Positions 1 through 9,132 of a DNA stretch of 20,693 nucleotides are shown here, piece by piece. The stretch comes from a virus. The number at the start of each line of letters is the position of its first letter. Position 1 is the first letter of the stretch. The notes beneath the pieces were generated by a model that was not told the DNA's origin, made no database searches, and saw nothing but the letters and a program-made list of their open reading frames with translations. The position numbers and the translations under genes are program-made. The DNA is taken from positions 1-20,693 of the IMG/VR virus record IMGVR_UViG_3300031143_000045. One strand, given 5' to 3'.

Positions 1-3000
1 CAGCAGTAAGAAAGAGACCTTTCTCTGTAGTCATAGAATTCATCTGAAGATGTAACCCACCTAATACAGAACCGAATGTCATAGCAGCACCTTTCTTTGT
101 ATATGGAACTGCAGTCTTTGGCATTAATTCGTATTGCTCTATTAGAGTTGTAAGGAATCTTGCAACATGCTCATCGTTATTCTCCATCCAAGTCCAGCTC
201 TTGCCTTCTTCTTGAATTCTTAAAGCATCTATTAATCCGTGAGCATCTGTAATAAACTCCTCTTTAGTTCTACCTTCAGTGAAGTTTTTTATATAAGATA
301 GTAGTTTGTCCTTCCCGATGATTACATCCCTCTTGTAAGTATGACTCACAACTTGTAAATGAAACTCAAGAATAGAATATAACTTATCAGATAATTGCTG
401 AGGGTTATCATCTATCATAGCAGAGAATATATCATCTGCATCAATCATTATCTTATTACCATCATTATCAGTGGATAATACTTCCTTCTGAGCTTTAGAG
501 AATTTAGCCTCCAAAGCCTTTAAGTAAGCGTTATCAGACTCATCTAATCGTTTAGATAAAACCTTAGAAGCTTCGGCTGTAAGACCTGTAAGGTGTTGAT
601 TACGAATAAGGGCTTTTATTGTACCTTCATTGTTTGTAATTATTTTACGTACCTCTTTGTAGTCTTTCGTACCCCAGTAATCAGATAATATCTCGCTTGA
701 TAAGTCTATGTAAGATTTGTTTATACTTTCACCTAGTAAAAGCTTCTCTTGTATATACTTAGATAACTGACTAACAGTAAAGTTTTCTTTCTTATCTATC
801 TCAAGAAGTACATCTAGTTCGCTTTCCACAAACTCTAAAGCTCTTTTATGGGCAGCACCCTCCATGTCGTTTAGTAAATACTTAACATCATCTATTACTC
901 TAGACTTCTTAAGTAGCTTCTTCTTTAAAGCTTGTTGAGTCTTAACAGTGTAAGCACCGTACTTAGCTTCGTTATCAGCTATTAACTTCTTAACATTCTT
1001 GAACTTCTCCTCTAAACTCTGCTTTCCTTTAGCTTTATACAAGCCTTTAGATACAGCTTCGAACGCAGACTCTGCTTCTTCTTCAGTAACAGAATCTTTT
1101 ATCTTTTCTTTCCAAGCTTTTAATCTACTATTGTACTCTGTCTTATTTTGACCAGAGATGAATAAGTCTTGATTAACAGAACCATACAAACCACCTAACT
1201 TAGCTAAGGCTTCGTCTTGTATATGCACTTGTGCTCTATCTTTTAACTCAACAAACCCTGCTTGCGTTAGTATATTTAAAGAAGATTCATAGAACTCTTT
1301 ACGTAATTCCTCTGTAATATCCTTCTTATTCTCTAAAGCATATTTCTCTACAGAAGTTATAACACTAAACATCTCTTGTTGAGATGCATTCTCTTGCTTA
1401 AGCTTTAAGTATTCTAAAGCTTCCTCTTGAGTCATTGTATTCTTATTACCTTCCTTATCTAAAAAGAAGTATAAAAGCTCTTCTTGATATTCTAGTCTAG
1501 TTGTCTTGTACACAGGCTGACCTACTATAGCCCTCATCATGTCTTTAACTTCTTTTAGATGCCCATAAAGCATTCTAAATATGTGAAAGTTCTCGTGAAA
1601 TATAGCTTCTTCAGCACTATCTGTCGCAGCATCTGGGTTAATAAACACCCCTAATCCCATTGCGTAAGCAGCACCTTCATCGCCTCTACTATATATCTCA
1701 TCTAAGAACTGTACGGAAATCAATCCGTCTGCAGATTTCTTTGCATATAAATTAGCAAGAGTTCTTTGCGAACCTTTACCCATCATATACGCTCTACGTA
1801 TTTTACGTTTATGTAAAGCTGCCTCTACCTTGTCTACTATTCTTACGGCTCTCTCTTTATTAAAGAACGCCCCAAGAACACCAGTTACAGCATCTAAAGC
1901 TAACTTTGCAGTAGCCTTTATATTACTACCAGTCAAGTACTTAGGTATAGTTTCCTTACCTTTTTCCTCTACTTTCTCTTCTGCTTTTACTTCAGGCTTA
2001 TAGTTTTCTATGTCAGCCTTAGTAAGTCTACCATTTTTACCTTTACCTTTACCTATCAAACCAGACTCTTCCAAGTCTATGTCTAATTTATTAGCTAAGG
2101 CTAGTGCTGAAGGAGATATAACCTTTCCCTTGAATTGACTATTCTTCTCAGTTATATTCTTCTTCTTCTCTTCTTTAGTGTCTTTCTCGTCTCTAGCTTT
2201 TTCCTTCTCTTCCCTAAGTACTCTCTCTTTCTCTGTCTTAGCTTCGCTTTTCTCTTTAGCCTTCTTATCTATTTCAGATAAGTTCTCATCAATTGTGTCA
2301 GTTTTCATTTCAACTGAACCATCAGGAGATACAGTTATAACACTTAAAGTATTATCCTTCTCATTCCTTTTAGTGTATACGTAAGTACCATCCTTTGAAC
2401 TAGCAGCATTAGCTTTATAGCCTTTAAACTTTCTACCTGCCTTCTTTTTAGCAGCCTTTAAAGCGTTAGCTTTTTGCCCTTCTAGTTTCTTCTCACTATA
2501 AAAACCCTTAGCCTTATCGTCTGAAGTTGTTAAGGCTTGCTCTTCAGCAGTCAAGTCCTCGCCCTTAAGCTCCTTCTCTACAATACCTTCTAACTTCTTA
2601 CCTGTATCTTTATTCCAAGTCTCTTCATCTTTCCTGTCCTTAGCTTCGCTATAGATTTCATTCACTCTTGACTCTGTAGCTGTAACTATCTCTTCTTGAG
2701 CTTGTAGCGAAGATTTAGACAACTCTTTTAATCCAGCAATCTCTTGGTCAGCACTCTTTTGAGTTAAAGGACCATCATCTACCTGAGCTTGAATCTCATC
2801 AATCTTAGCTTGAAGAGCTTCTTTCTGCTTATTCAGCTGAACCTTACTTGTGCTATGCAACCAAGAATTATATACTAACTCAGTCTTACCTTTATTGTCT
2901 AGAGTGTTAGTAGGCTTACCTTCCATAGCAGTCTTAATCTCATCAAAAGTACCTTTGTAAGAACTATGCTGTTCCTCTGATATGTTACCAGAATCTAACT

Positions 3001-4597
3001 TAGATTGGAAGAAGTCTAGTATAACCTGCTCGTCACCTTGTTTAACAGCGTTAAGAATCATAGTATGAGCTGCAGCATCTCTACCCCAGTTACTAGCCTC
3101 TTCAGCACTTAACTCTTCTACAACCTCTTTCTGACTAACCGTACCGTCTTCGTTAGTTACATTAACCTTACGCTTAACAGTGTATACTCCTTTATCTAAA
3201 TCCTTCTCAAATATCTGAAGCATCTCATGAGACTCATTTCTCTCATCTATAGCGGTCTGTAGTGTAGTTCTGTTTTCTGTAGCTGTTCTAATAGTATTAC
3301 TAGCACCAGACATAAGTAAACTTGTAGCAAAAGAAAGAACCCTTGTAGGTCTTTGTTCGTCTGCTAAGAAGAAATCTAAGTAACCAGGAAATTCATCCCC
3401 CTCACCTTTAGCTTCTGCTATCCTTCTTTGTACAGACCAATCTTGAAACACCTCTTGGAATTGTTCTACAACACCATCAGTAATACCATGAACCGCACCC
3501 ATACCTATAGCCTTGAATGAACTACGAATTACATCACTCATTCCTGGAGCTTTTAAAGCACTAACTCCTGACTTTGCAGCTGCTTTACCAGCAACACCAG
3601 CAACAGCCTTAGCCGTACTAGTACCTGCGAATTTAGCACCTAACTTCTGTGCGCTAGATATAGCACCCTTACCAATACCCATTTGCCCCATGAATAAACC
3701 ATACTGAACAATATCAGCACCCATAGATGCAAGGTTATCCCTATATACTAAGCTAGCAGCATTCATTGCTTCCGCTTCAGTAAGTCCCTGCTTAACACCT
3801 TCATTAAGTGTTTGTCCTGCTAATGCAGCCCCCTCTATAAGGTTGGCTGTAGCACCCGCAGATACAGTTGAGATACCAGCAGTTATTAAACCTCTAGCTA
3901 CTAATGGGTCAGCATATTTAGTTATACCTATAGACTTAGAGCCTTTAGCTATAGCTGCAGCAGCCTTAGTAAACTTACGACCTTTAGTTGCCATGCCTGC
4001 TAATTTAGCAGCACCCGTAGCAGGAATCATTAATGATAAAGCAAACGGAAGCATACGAGCTACGCCCGTTCCCCAGAAATCTATATCAGATAAATCATCC
4101 CAAGTTATATTCTCTAAATCAGCTAACCCAGGAACATCATCACCATAAGACTGTAAATAGTCAGCAAAGCCGTGTAACGAATCAGATATAGGTTTAGATG
4201 TATCTGTACCATATACTTGTTGAGATATTTCAGAAGAAGTACTACCCCCCATGAAGTCAGCTATGTCACCAAAGCTATCTACCATATCACCTAAACCAAC
4301 AACAAACGATTTACCAGCCATTTCAAACCAGTTCATATCCTCATCTATTTCAACTTTTGGTTGTTCTGGTTGCCTCCACGCTGTGGTGGCATCTTCCATG
4401 GCTGGAGCTTCTAAGTTTAGATTCCTCCTGTAAACAGGTATGCTAGTATCAGGAACATCTAAACCTTCCGAAGAAGAGGGTTCATTAAACGAACTATCTA
4501 AAGAGGAGTCGTACTGCTGTACTCCCTCTTCAGGTACGTCTATACTCCAGAAATCATTCGATGGTTGTATTGTCGGTGCTAACTTCTTCTCTTCCAT
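1..4597 (-). CDS. Giant virion/ejection (cargo) protein with E3-binding-like and zincin metallopeptidase domains, partial
   Basis: The frame opens at an ATG (4595-4597), 8 nt after the stop of the 577-aa gene, and stays open to the left edge, so more than 1532 codons are present and the C-terminus is missing. Visible layout: an acidic N-terminus; hydrophobic, Ala/Gly-rich stretches near residues 85-115, 182-205, 233-260 and 360-380 that could contact or cross a membrane; long Lys/Glu-rich helical regions, strongest at about 775-816; a compact segment at 826-868 resembling the peripheral subunit-binding domain of 2-oxoacid dehydrogenase E2 proteins (ISPSALALANKLDIDL, then GKGKNGR and TKADIENY); and an HENFH motif at 1001-1005 with Glu1039/Glu1040 as possible third zinc ligand, as in gluzincin-type metallopeptidases. 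The remainder is helical and charged. Large multidomain proteins downstream of the tail genes are typical of proteins packaged in the virion and ejected with DNA. Existence of the CDS is very secure; virion or ejection role is inferred from position; enzyme activity is untested. Confidence 0.85.
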   Translation of the reverse strand, partial: MEEKKLAPTIQPSNDFWSIDVPEEGVQQYDSSLDSSFNEPSSSEGLDVPDTSIPVYRRNLNLEAPAMEDATTAWRQPEQPKVEIDEDMNWFEMAGKSFVVGLGDMVDSFGDIADFMGGSTSSEISQQVYGTDTSKPISDSLHGFADYLQSYGDDVPGLADLENITWDDLSDIDFWGTGVARMLPFALSLMIPATGAAKLAGMATKGRKFTKAAAAIAKGSKSIGITKYADPLVARGLITAGISTVSAGATANLIEGAALAGQTLNEGVKQGLTEAEAMNAASLVYRDNLASMGADIVQYGLFMGQMGIGKGAISSAQKLGAKFAGTSTAKAVAGVAGKAAAKSGVSALKAPGMSDVIRSSFKAIGMGAVHGITDGVVEQFQEVFQDWSVQRRIAEAKGEGDEFPGYLDFFLADEQRPTRVLSFATSLLMSGASNTIRTATENRTTLQTAIDERNESHEMLQIFEKDLDKGVYTVKRKVNVTNEDGTVSQKEVVEELSAEEASNWGRDAAAHTMILNAVKQGDEQVILDFFQSKLDSGNISEEQHSSYKGTFDEIKTAMEGKPTNTLDNKGKTELVYNSWLHSTSKVQLNKQKEALQAKIDEIQAQVDDGPLTQKSADQEIAGLKELSKSSLQAQEEIVTATESRVNEIYSEAKDRKDEETWNKDTGKKLEGIVEKELKGEDLTAEEQALTTSDDKAKGFYSEKKLEGQKANALKAAKKKAGRKFKGYKANAASSKDGTYVYTKRNEKDNTLSVITVSPDGSVEMKTDTIDENLSEIDKKAKEKSEAKTEKERVLREEKEKARDEKDTKEEKKKNITEKNSQFKGKVISPSALALANKLDIDLEESGLIGKGKGKNGRLTKADIENYKPEVKAEEKVEEKGKETIPKYLTGSNIKATAKLALDAVTGVLGAFFNKERAVRIVDKVEAALHKRKIRRAYMMGKGSQRTLANLYAKKSADGLISVQFLDEIYSRGDEGAAYAMGLGVFINPDAATDSAEEAIFHENFHIFRMLYGHLKEVKDMMRAIVGQPVYKTTRLEYQEELLYFFLDKEGNKNTMTQEEALEYLKLKQENASQQEMFSVITSVEKYALENKKDITEELRKEFYESSLNILTQAGFVELKDRAQVHIQDEALAKLGGLYGSVNQDLFISGQNKTEYNSRLKAWKEKIKDSVTEEEAESAFEAVSKGLYKAKGKQSLEEKFKNVKKLIADNEAKYGAYTVKTQQALKKKLLKKSRVIDDVKYLLNDMEGAAHKRALEFVESELDVLLEIDKKENFTVSQLSKYIQEKLLLGESINKSYIDLSSEILSDYWGTKDYKEVRKIITNNEGTIKALIRNQHLTGLTAEASKVLSKRLDESDNAYLKALEAKFSKAQKEVLSTDNDGNKIMIDADDIFSAMIDDNPQQLSDKLYSILEFHLQVVSHTYKRDVIIGKDKLLSYIKNFTEGRTKEEFITDAHGLIDALRIQEEGKSWTWMENNDEHVARFLTTLIEQYELMPKTAVPYTKKGAAMTFGSVLGGLHLQMNSMTTEKGLFLTA

Positions 4598-4605
4598 AAT
4601 TACTT

Positions 4606-6339
4606 TTAAGCCTTTTGTATTTTATTTCTTAACTCATCTACCATTTTAAGGTAGCTTGATGCTTCTTCCGAACTAGCTCCAAGTCTCATCAATACTTTAT
4701 AATAAGCATCAAAGAAAACTTTACTGTCGCCTTTCATTAGAGCATCGTTTAGTTCAGGGAAATCGTTATTGTTAAACCTTTCAGAAAGGCCACTGATTCC
4801 TTTATCCATATCTCCGTCAAGAGCAGCTAAAGATAATAAAATACTTTTAGTAGTGTTGTCCTTTCTTTTCTCTCCAAGACCTAGAGTTTGCATAACTCTA
4901 TTTACCTTAGTATCGTAGTTAGGTAGCTGTGCAGATATTTCTTCTACACTAGACTCAATCCCTATGTTAGCTATAGGCGTAGGAGCTGGTTGCTCAAATG
5001 TTGCTTCCTTAGTATACCTAGCTAATCCTGCACTTTCACCAGCCTTTAAAGACTCATAAACAGACATAGTTTTAGCGTCATTAGGGTCTATCTCATTATA
5101 GAAATAACTATTAAACCATAGAACGTCATCACTTTCGTACTCTTGTATAAGAGCGTGTTCAGCATCTTTAGGGTCTCCCTCTAAGTCTTCAGCCTTAACT
5201 AACTTGTAAGAACCATCAGACTGCTTAAGCTTGTAACCCATAAAGATAGCACCAGGTCTTACATCACCTAAGTCATCTCCTGGAGTTACAGAACCACCAT
5301 CTTCATCGTACCATATACCTTTAGCTTTCACGTCTGGTATATACCCATCAAGGTCTACCACCTTCTCTACACCTAAAGAAGCTTTAGCCATGTCAAGCTC
5401 GTCACCGACAAACCCTCTATTACCCATTATCTCAGTGTTCTCAGGATTCATTCCGTATTCAAAACCACCCATATCATAATCACCTAATGCTGTTATGTGT
5501 TCTTGAGAGTTCTTGCCTATCAGATTTGTACTAATAGATTTAAGTTTTCTGTGTTGTCTTTGTATCCTACCAGAAACTGCTTTACTAACTTGTAGTTCTC
5601 CACTAGGTTGTAACGCTTGTTCTGGATTAATACCACCCACATAAGACGCTGTATATCTTCTTAACTCATCTATAGGAATGTTCATAGCTTCAGTCTCAGA
5701 CAAACCATACTCTTGCATGTAATTCCCTGTGAATATCTGCATGTTCTGACCTTGGTTTAAGAACTTATCAGCCTTAGTATTACCATCTACATCATCTCCT
5801 GGCTCTTCCCATGGAGATAGCTGTCTATGTTTAAATGTATCTATATGACCATTCATGAAAGCGTCAAACTCTCTACGTACTTGCTTAGGTATAAGGTGAG
5901 CTTTCTTACCATCATCGCCTTCTGACTGCTCGTAGAATCGTTGTATTTCCGAAGTGTTACCTTTTATTCTTTGAGCATCATCTGAATACGCTATATTATT
6001 ATAGAAATTCTTCATAGTTTGTCTACCACCAGAATTCATAAATTTAATAGGGTCATTACCAGACTTCTCTAATTCAGTCAAGAAGGTGTCTTTCTCTTGG
6101 TCATACATAGCTTGGATTCTTTCTTTATCCTCATTACGTATAGCAACCTGACTAGACATATCATGGATGTGTTGCATCCATTGGTCCATCTCTTGCGTCT
6201 TAGCATCTTCATTTGCTTGCATTTGACTTTGAGCCTGTTGCAATTGCATAGCTTGACCTAGTTCAGCTTGAGCTCTATCTCTTCTAGCTCCTGAACCAAC
6301 CCAACCATTTAGTGCACTATTTACCTTAGAATAATCCAT
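4606..6339 (-). CDS. Probable internal virion/cargo protein, unrecognised family
   Basis: This 577-residue protein starts at an ATG that overlaps the stop of the upstream wall-hydrolase gene by one base (TAATG), implying coupled translation. I do not recognise a family. The first 70 residues are rich in Gln, Ala and Met and look like an amphipathic coiled coil. The middle is hydrophilic and acidic with repeated short helices (about 100-260), followed by a Gly/Asp-rich, probably beta-containing stretch (about 280-400). The last 80 residues are again helical and charged. There is no signal peptide, no clear membrane segment and no enzymatic motif. Its place between the 930-aa lytic protein and the giant zincin-containing protein suggests it is another protein carried in the capsid or tail and delivered at infection. 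Real gene: very likely. Function: inference from context only. Confidence 0.8.
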   Translation of the reverse strand: MDYSKVNSALNGWVGSGARRDRAQAELGQAMQLQQAQSQMQANEDAKTQEMDQWMQHIHDMSSQVAIRNEDKERIQAMYDQEKDTFLTELEKSGNDPIKFMNSGGRQTMKNFYNNIAYSDDAQRIKGNTSEIQRFYEQSEGDDGKKAHLIPKQVRREFDAFMNGHIDTFKHRQLSPWEEPGDDVDGNTKADKFLNQGQNMQIFTGNYMQEYGLSETEAMNIPIDELRRYTASYVGGINPEQALQPSGELQVSKAVSGRIQRQHRKLKSISTNLIGKNSQEHITALGDYDMGGFEYGMNPENTEIMGNRGFVGDELDMAKASLGVEKVVDLDGYIPDVKAKGIWYDEDGGSVTPGDDLGDVRPGAIFMGYKLKQSDGSYKLVKAEDLEGDPKDAEHALIQEYESDDVLWFNSYFYNEIDPNDAKTMSVYESLKAGESAGLARYTKEATFEQPAPTPIANIGIESSVEEISAQLPNYDTKVNRVMQTLGLGEKRKDNTTKSILLSLAALDGDMDKGISGLSERFNNNDFPELNDALMKGDSKVFFDAYYKVLMRLGASSEEASSYLKMVDELRNKIQKA

Positions 6340-9131
6340 TATACTTTTGTTTCTTTAGCGTTCTTAGCAAGCTCTGCATTTATAGCTTTTTGTTCGTCTG
6401 ATATTTTGTTTGCAGTATCAATCGGTTGTTCCAGTAAAGGGTTAACGTAACCATCTCCTTCGTTCTTCTTTCCAGATAGATTCTTTATTAAATCTTCTGT
6501 AGCTTTCCTGTTAGGGTTCATGTAATATGATACATCACTAATAGCATCTGACAATAAGTTACTACCAACTCCAGAAAGTATTTGTCTGTTATTGTTTAAT
6601 GTAGCTTGCTTCATTTGCTCTACGTTCATATCTCTATTTAACTTCATAGAACCTACAGATGTAGCTAAAGCATTGTATTCTTTTATGTTCTGCCTGTGCA
6701 GAGCTGCGTCTTGTGCTGCTAATTGATTAAGTCCTTGTATGCGCTGTGCATCTACAGTTCCTTGATTAGCTAAGTACATACCCCTCTGACCTCCTGAAGC
6801 TCTCAATACATTCTTCATAGCTCCAGCATAAGCATCATTCATGTTCTGCATTGCAGCTCCCTTTTCCTTAGCCGTAAGACCCGACTCTGATAATGCTTTT
6901 TGTTTCTGTAAAGCTTCGTATATTAAAGGGTCTAATTCAGGTGTTTCAACATCTGGTGCTCTTAATGCTTGAGACAAAGATAGTATTCCTGCGGCAGCTT
7001 TCAAACCTGTTAGGGCCATTTCTGCTTTACGCATTTGACCTTCTTTCTTTTCAGACTTGGCTGCATCAATCTTATCTTGATTTAATTTGTCTTCTGCATC
7101 TTGCTTAGCTTTAACTTGAGCCTCTGTAATTAAAGTTCCATCCTCATTGTAAGAGTCAGTATCTTTAAGCATTTGTTTGATTCTAGCTTCGTGGTCTGCA
7201 TCACCCTTAGCTAACCTCATTGCATCATCTTGAGCTGTAGAATCTCCAGCCACAAGACTTGTATCAACCTCAGTCCTTTCTGCTGTCTCTTCAGTTGCTT
7301 TAACAGCAGGACCTAAACCTCCAGTTTCATCAGTCCTAACCAATGCATCGTTTGTAGCTTCAATGTTTAAATCTTTCTCTAGAACATCAGCTTCTTTATT
7401 TATTACAGCAAGCGCCTTCTTTTCTTTAGGGGTTAATGAATCAGGGTCGTTAGCATTCTTTTTAACTAAAGCTATATCAACATCAGTCATAATCCCTTTA
7501 GTGTTCTTTGCAGCTTCTGTAGCTTGATAGAACACTTTGTGGTTATTTAACTGAGCATTATATAGGTAATCGGTTTCTTCCTCTGTTAACTCTTCGCCTG
7601 CAGTCTGCCTTCTAAGTAAAGCTTCAATAGTAGCTCCATCACCATCTTCGCTATAGTCGTAATCTGAAACAACAGGCTCTCTAACATGATAATTATTAGC
7701 AGCAGAAGAGCTATCAAATAATGTTTTCGCATTATCAAAGTATGAATCAGCTGCATTCTCATCTCCGCTATCCGAAAGACTATCAGAGTTTGATTTAAAT
7801 ACCTTATGAACTACTTTATCAGGGACTGGTTTATCAGGATTCTCTGCTATCCATTTATCCATGGCAGCATACACCAAAGAACTAGCATGGGCTTCTCTTG
7901 CTGATTTATCATCAGAATCAAAACCATCTTCACTAGATTCTCCGTTAACCTGTAAGTTGTTAGCCAAAGCAATGTAAACGTCATCAGACACTTTACCTTG
8001 GTATTTTTCAAGCTTCTTATCTATAGCTATAGATTGTCTTATAGACATATCACTCTTGAATGCTGCAGTACTAGAAACATTAACGCTAAGCTTTAATTTC
8101 CCAAGAGCCTTACCTTCATCTTCTAATTCAGACTTGGTCTTACCTAGAATACCTAACTTCTCCCACTTCTCAGCGTCAGCTCTATGAACACCTTGTTCAA
8201 CTAGTAAGTCTACAGTATTGACACTATTCAAGTCTATACCGTAACCTATAATCATCCCTTGGTCATCATCCTTAAATACTCCTTGGTTTTCGTATCCACC
8301 ATCCTCTATATTACCAAGCCTATCATTTAAGAACATCTTACCACCGTAAGAATCGTAATAAGCAATCTTATCTTCTTTTGTTAGTTTTTTATCAAAGGTC
8401 ATAGACCAACCAGCCACTTGAGGTTCGTATGTAATACTTAAAGATGTAGCAATCTCTTCTTCAGTCCCAACCTCTTCTCCAGCTTCTATAGAAGCAATAG
8501 CAGAAGCTTTAACATCTGGGTTCTTAGAGTATTGAGGGTTCTCAGTTCTAACCTTATTGTTAAGTACAGATGTAAGGGTTTTTACATAATTTTGGTCAGT
8601 AGCATAGCCAGAAGACTTTAATGCCTCAATTTGAGCTTCAGGAGTTTTAGCTTCTACAACTTGTTTGTAATTAGCTTTATGTCCAGCAGTATACCCATCG
8701 CCTGTCAGGAATCTAATATGACCAGTAACACCTGCTTCATCACTTTCAAATATCCTAAAAGGCTGACCAAGAGTTACAGTATACGTACCATCATCATTTT
8801 TGACGGTTTTAGTATCTCCAACCTTAAGATTACCACCTTTCTCTTTTTTTAAGTAATCTTTAGCTTCCTGTTCAGAATCGAAGTCCTCTTCCGTACCCAT
8901 GATTACGTAATCAACACCTTCTTTTCCGTTCTTAAGGGTTACTCCACTAGCTTTTTGACCTGAATAATTGTGGTATTTTTCAGAAAGCACAGACAATCCT
9001 TTACCTCCATCTGCCTTAGACTTTCTAGTCATTCCAGATTCGGTCATCATTTGAGCTAACATAACTTCAGGAAACAATCCAGTACCTTCAGTATGGAGTT
9101 CTAATAATCTTAATAATTCTTTCTTATCCAT
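6339..9131 (-). CDS. Virion-associated peptidoglycan hydrolase: GH73 glucosaminidase plus lysozyme-like domain
   Basis: This 930-residue protein probably opens the cell wall during DNA entry. Residues about 10-195 match the GH73 endo-beta-N-acetylglucosaminidase (FlgJ/LytG) pattern: LFPEVMLAQMMTESG with Glu31 as catalytic acid, YHNYSGQKA at 53-61 in place of the usual NNLFGIK, FRIFES and GHIRFL at 125-142, and SGYATDQNYV at 174-183. A second domain, about 255-400, resembles phage or pesticin lysozymes: NIEDGGY (Glu276/Asp277 candidate acids), FKDDDQG, then IIGYGIDL at 294-301, and ALANNLQVNG near 388-397. The rest is acidic and low in complexity (about 450-670), followed by an Ala-rich helical C-terminus with a mildly hydrophobic patch near 685-702, as in internal virion proteins. 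It starts 1 nt after the stop of the 318-aa gene and overlaps the next gene by one base. The GH73 call is strong; the second domain is moderately supported. Confidence 0.85.
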   Translation of the reverse strand: MDKKELLRLLELHTEGTGLFPEVMLAQMMTESGMTRKSKADGGKGLSVLSEKYHNYSGQKASGVTLKNGKEGVDYVIMGTEEDFDSEQEAKDYLKKEKGGNLKVGDTKTVKNDDGTYTVTLGQPFRIFESDEAGVTGHIRFLTGDGYTAGHKANYKQVVEAKTPEAQIEALKSSGYATDQNYVKTLTSVLNNKVRTENPQYSKNPDVKASAIASIEAGEEVGTEEEIATSLSITYEPQVAGWSMTFDKKLTKEDKIAYYDSYGGKMFLNDRLGNIEDGGYENQGVFKDDDQGMIIGYGIDLNSVNTVDLLVEQGVHRADAEKWEKLGILGKTKSELEDEGKALGKLKLSVNVSSTAAFKSDMSIRQSIAIDKKLEKYQGKVSDDVYIALANNLQVNGESSEDGFDSDDKSAREAHASSLVYAAMDKWIAENPDKPVPDKVVHKVFKSNSDSLSDSGDENAADSYFDNAKTLFDSSSAANNYHVREPVVSDYDYSEDGDGATIEALLRRQTAGEELTEEETDYLYNAQLNNHKVFYQATEAAKNTKGIMTDVDIALVKKNANDPDSLTPKEKKALAVINKEADVLEKDLNIEATNDALVRTDETGGLGPAVKATEETAERTEVDTSLVAGDSTAQDDAMRLAKGDADHEARIKQMLKDTDSYNEDGTLITEAQVKAKQDAEDKLNQDKIDAAKSEKKEGQMRKAEMALTGLKAAAGILSLSQALRAPDVETPELDPLIYEALQKQKALSESGLTAKEKGAAMQNMNDAYAGAMKNVLRASGGQRGMYLANQGTVDAQRIQGLNQLAAQDAALHRQNIKEYNALATSVGSMKLNRDMNVEQMKQATLNNNRQILSGVGSNLLSDAISDVSYYMNPNRKATEDLIKNLSGKKNEGDGYVNPLLEQPIDTANKISDEQKAINAELAKNAKETKV

Positions 9132-9132
9132 C

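Noticed and set aside
2178-4649. Several plus-strand open frames of 60-101 codons within the giant gene
   Set aside because: They are Ser/Leu/Pro-rich antisense shadows of a continuous, well-formed minus-strand gene, with no gene-like context of their own.
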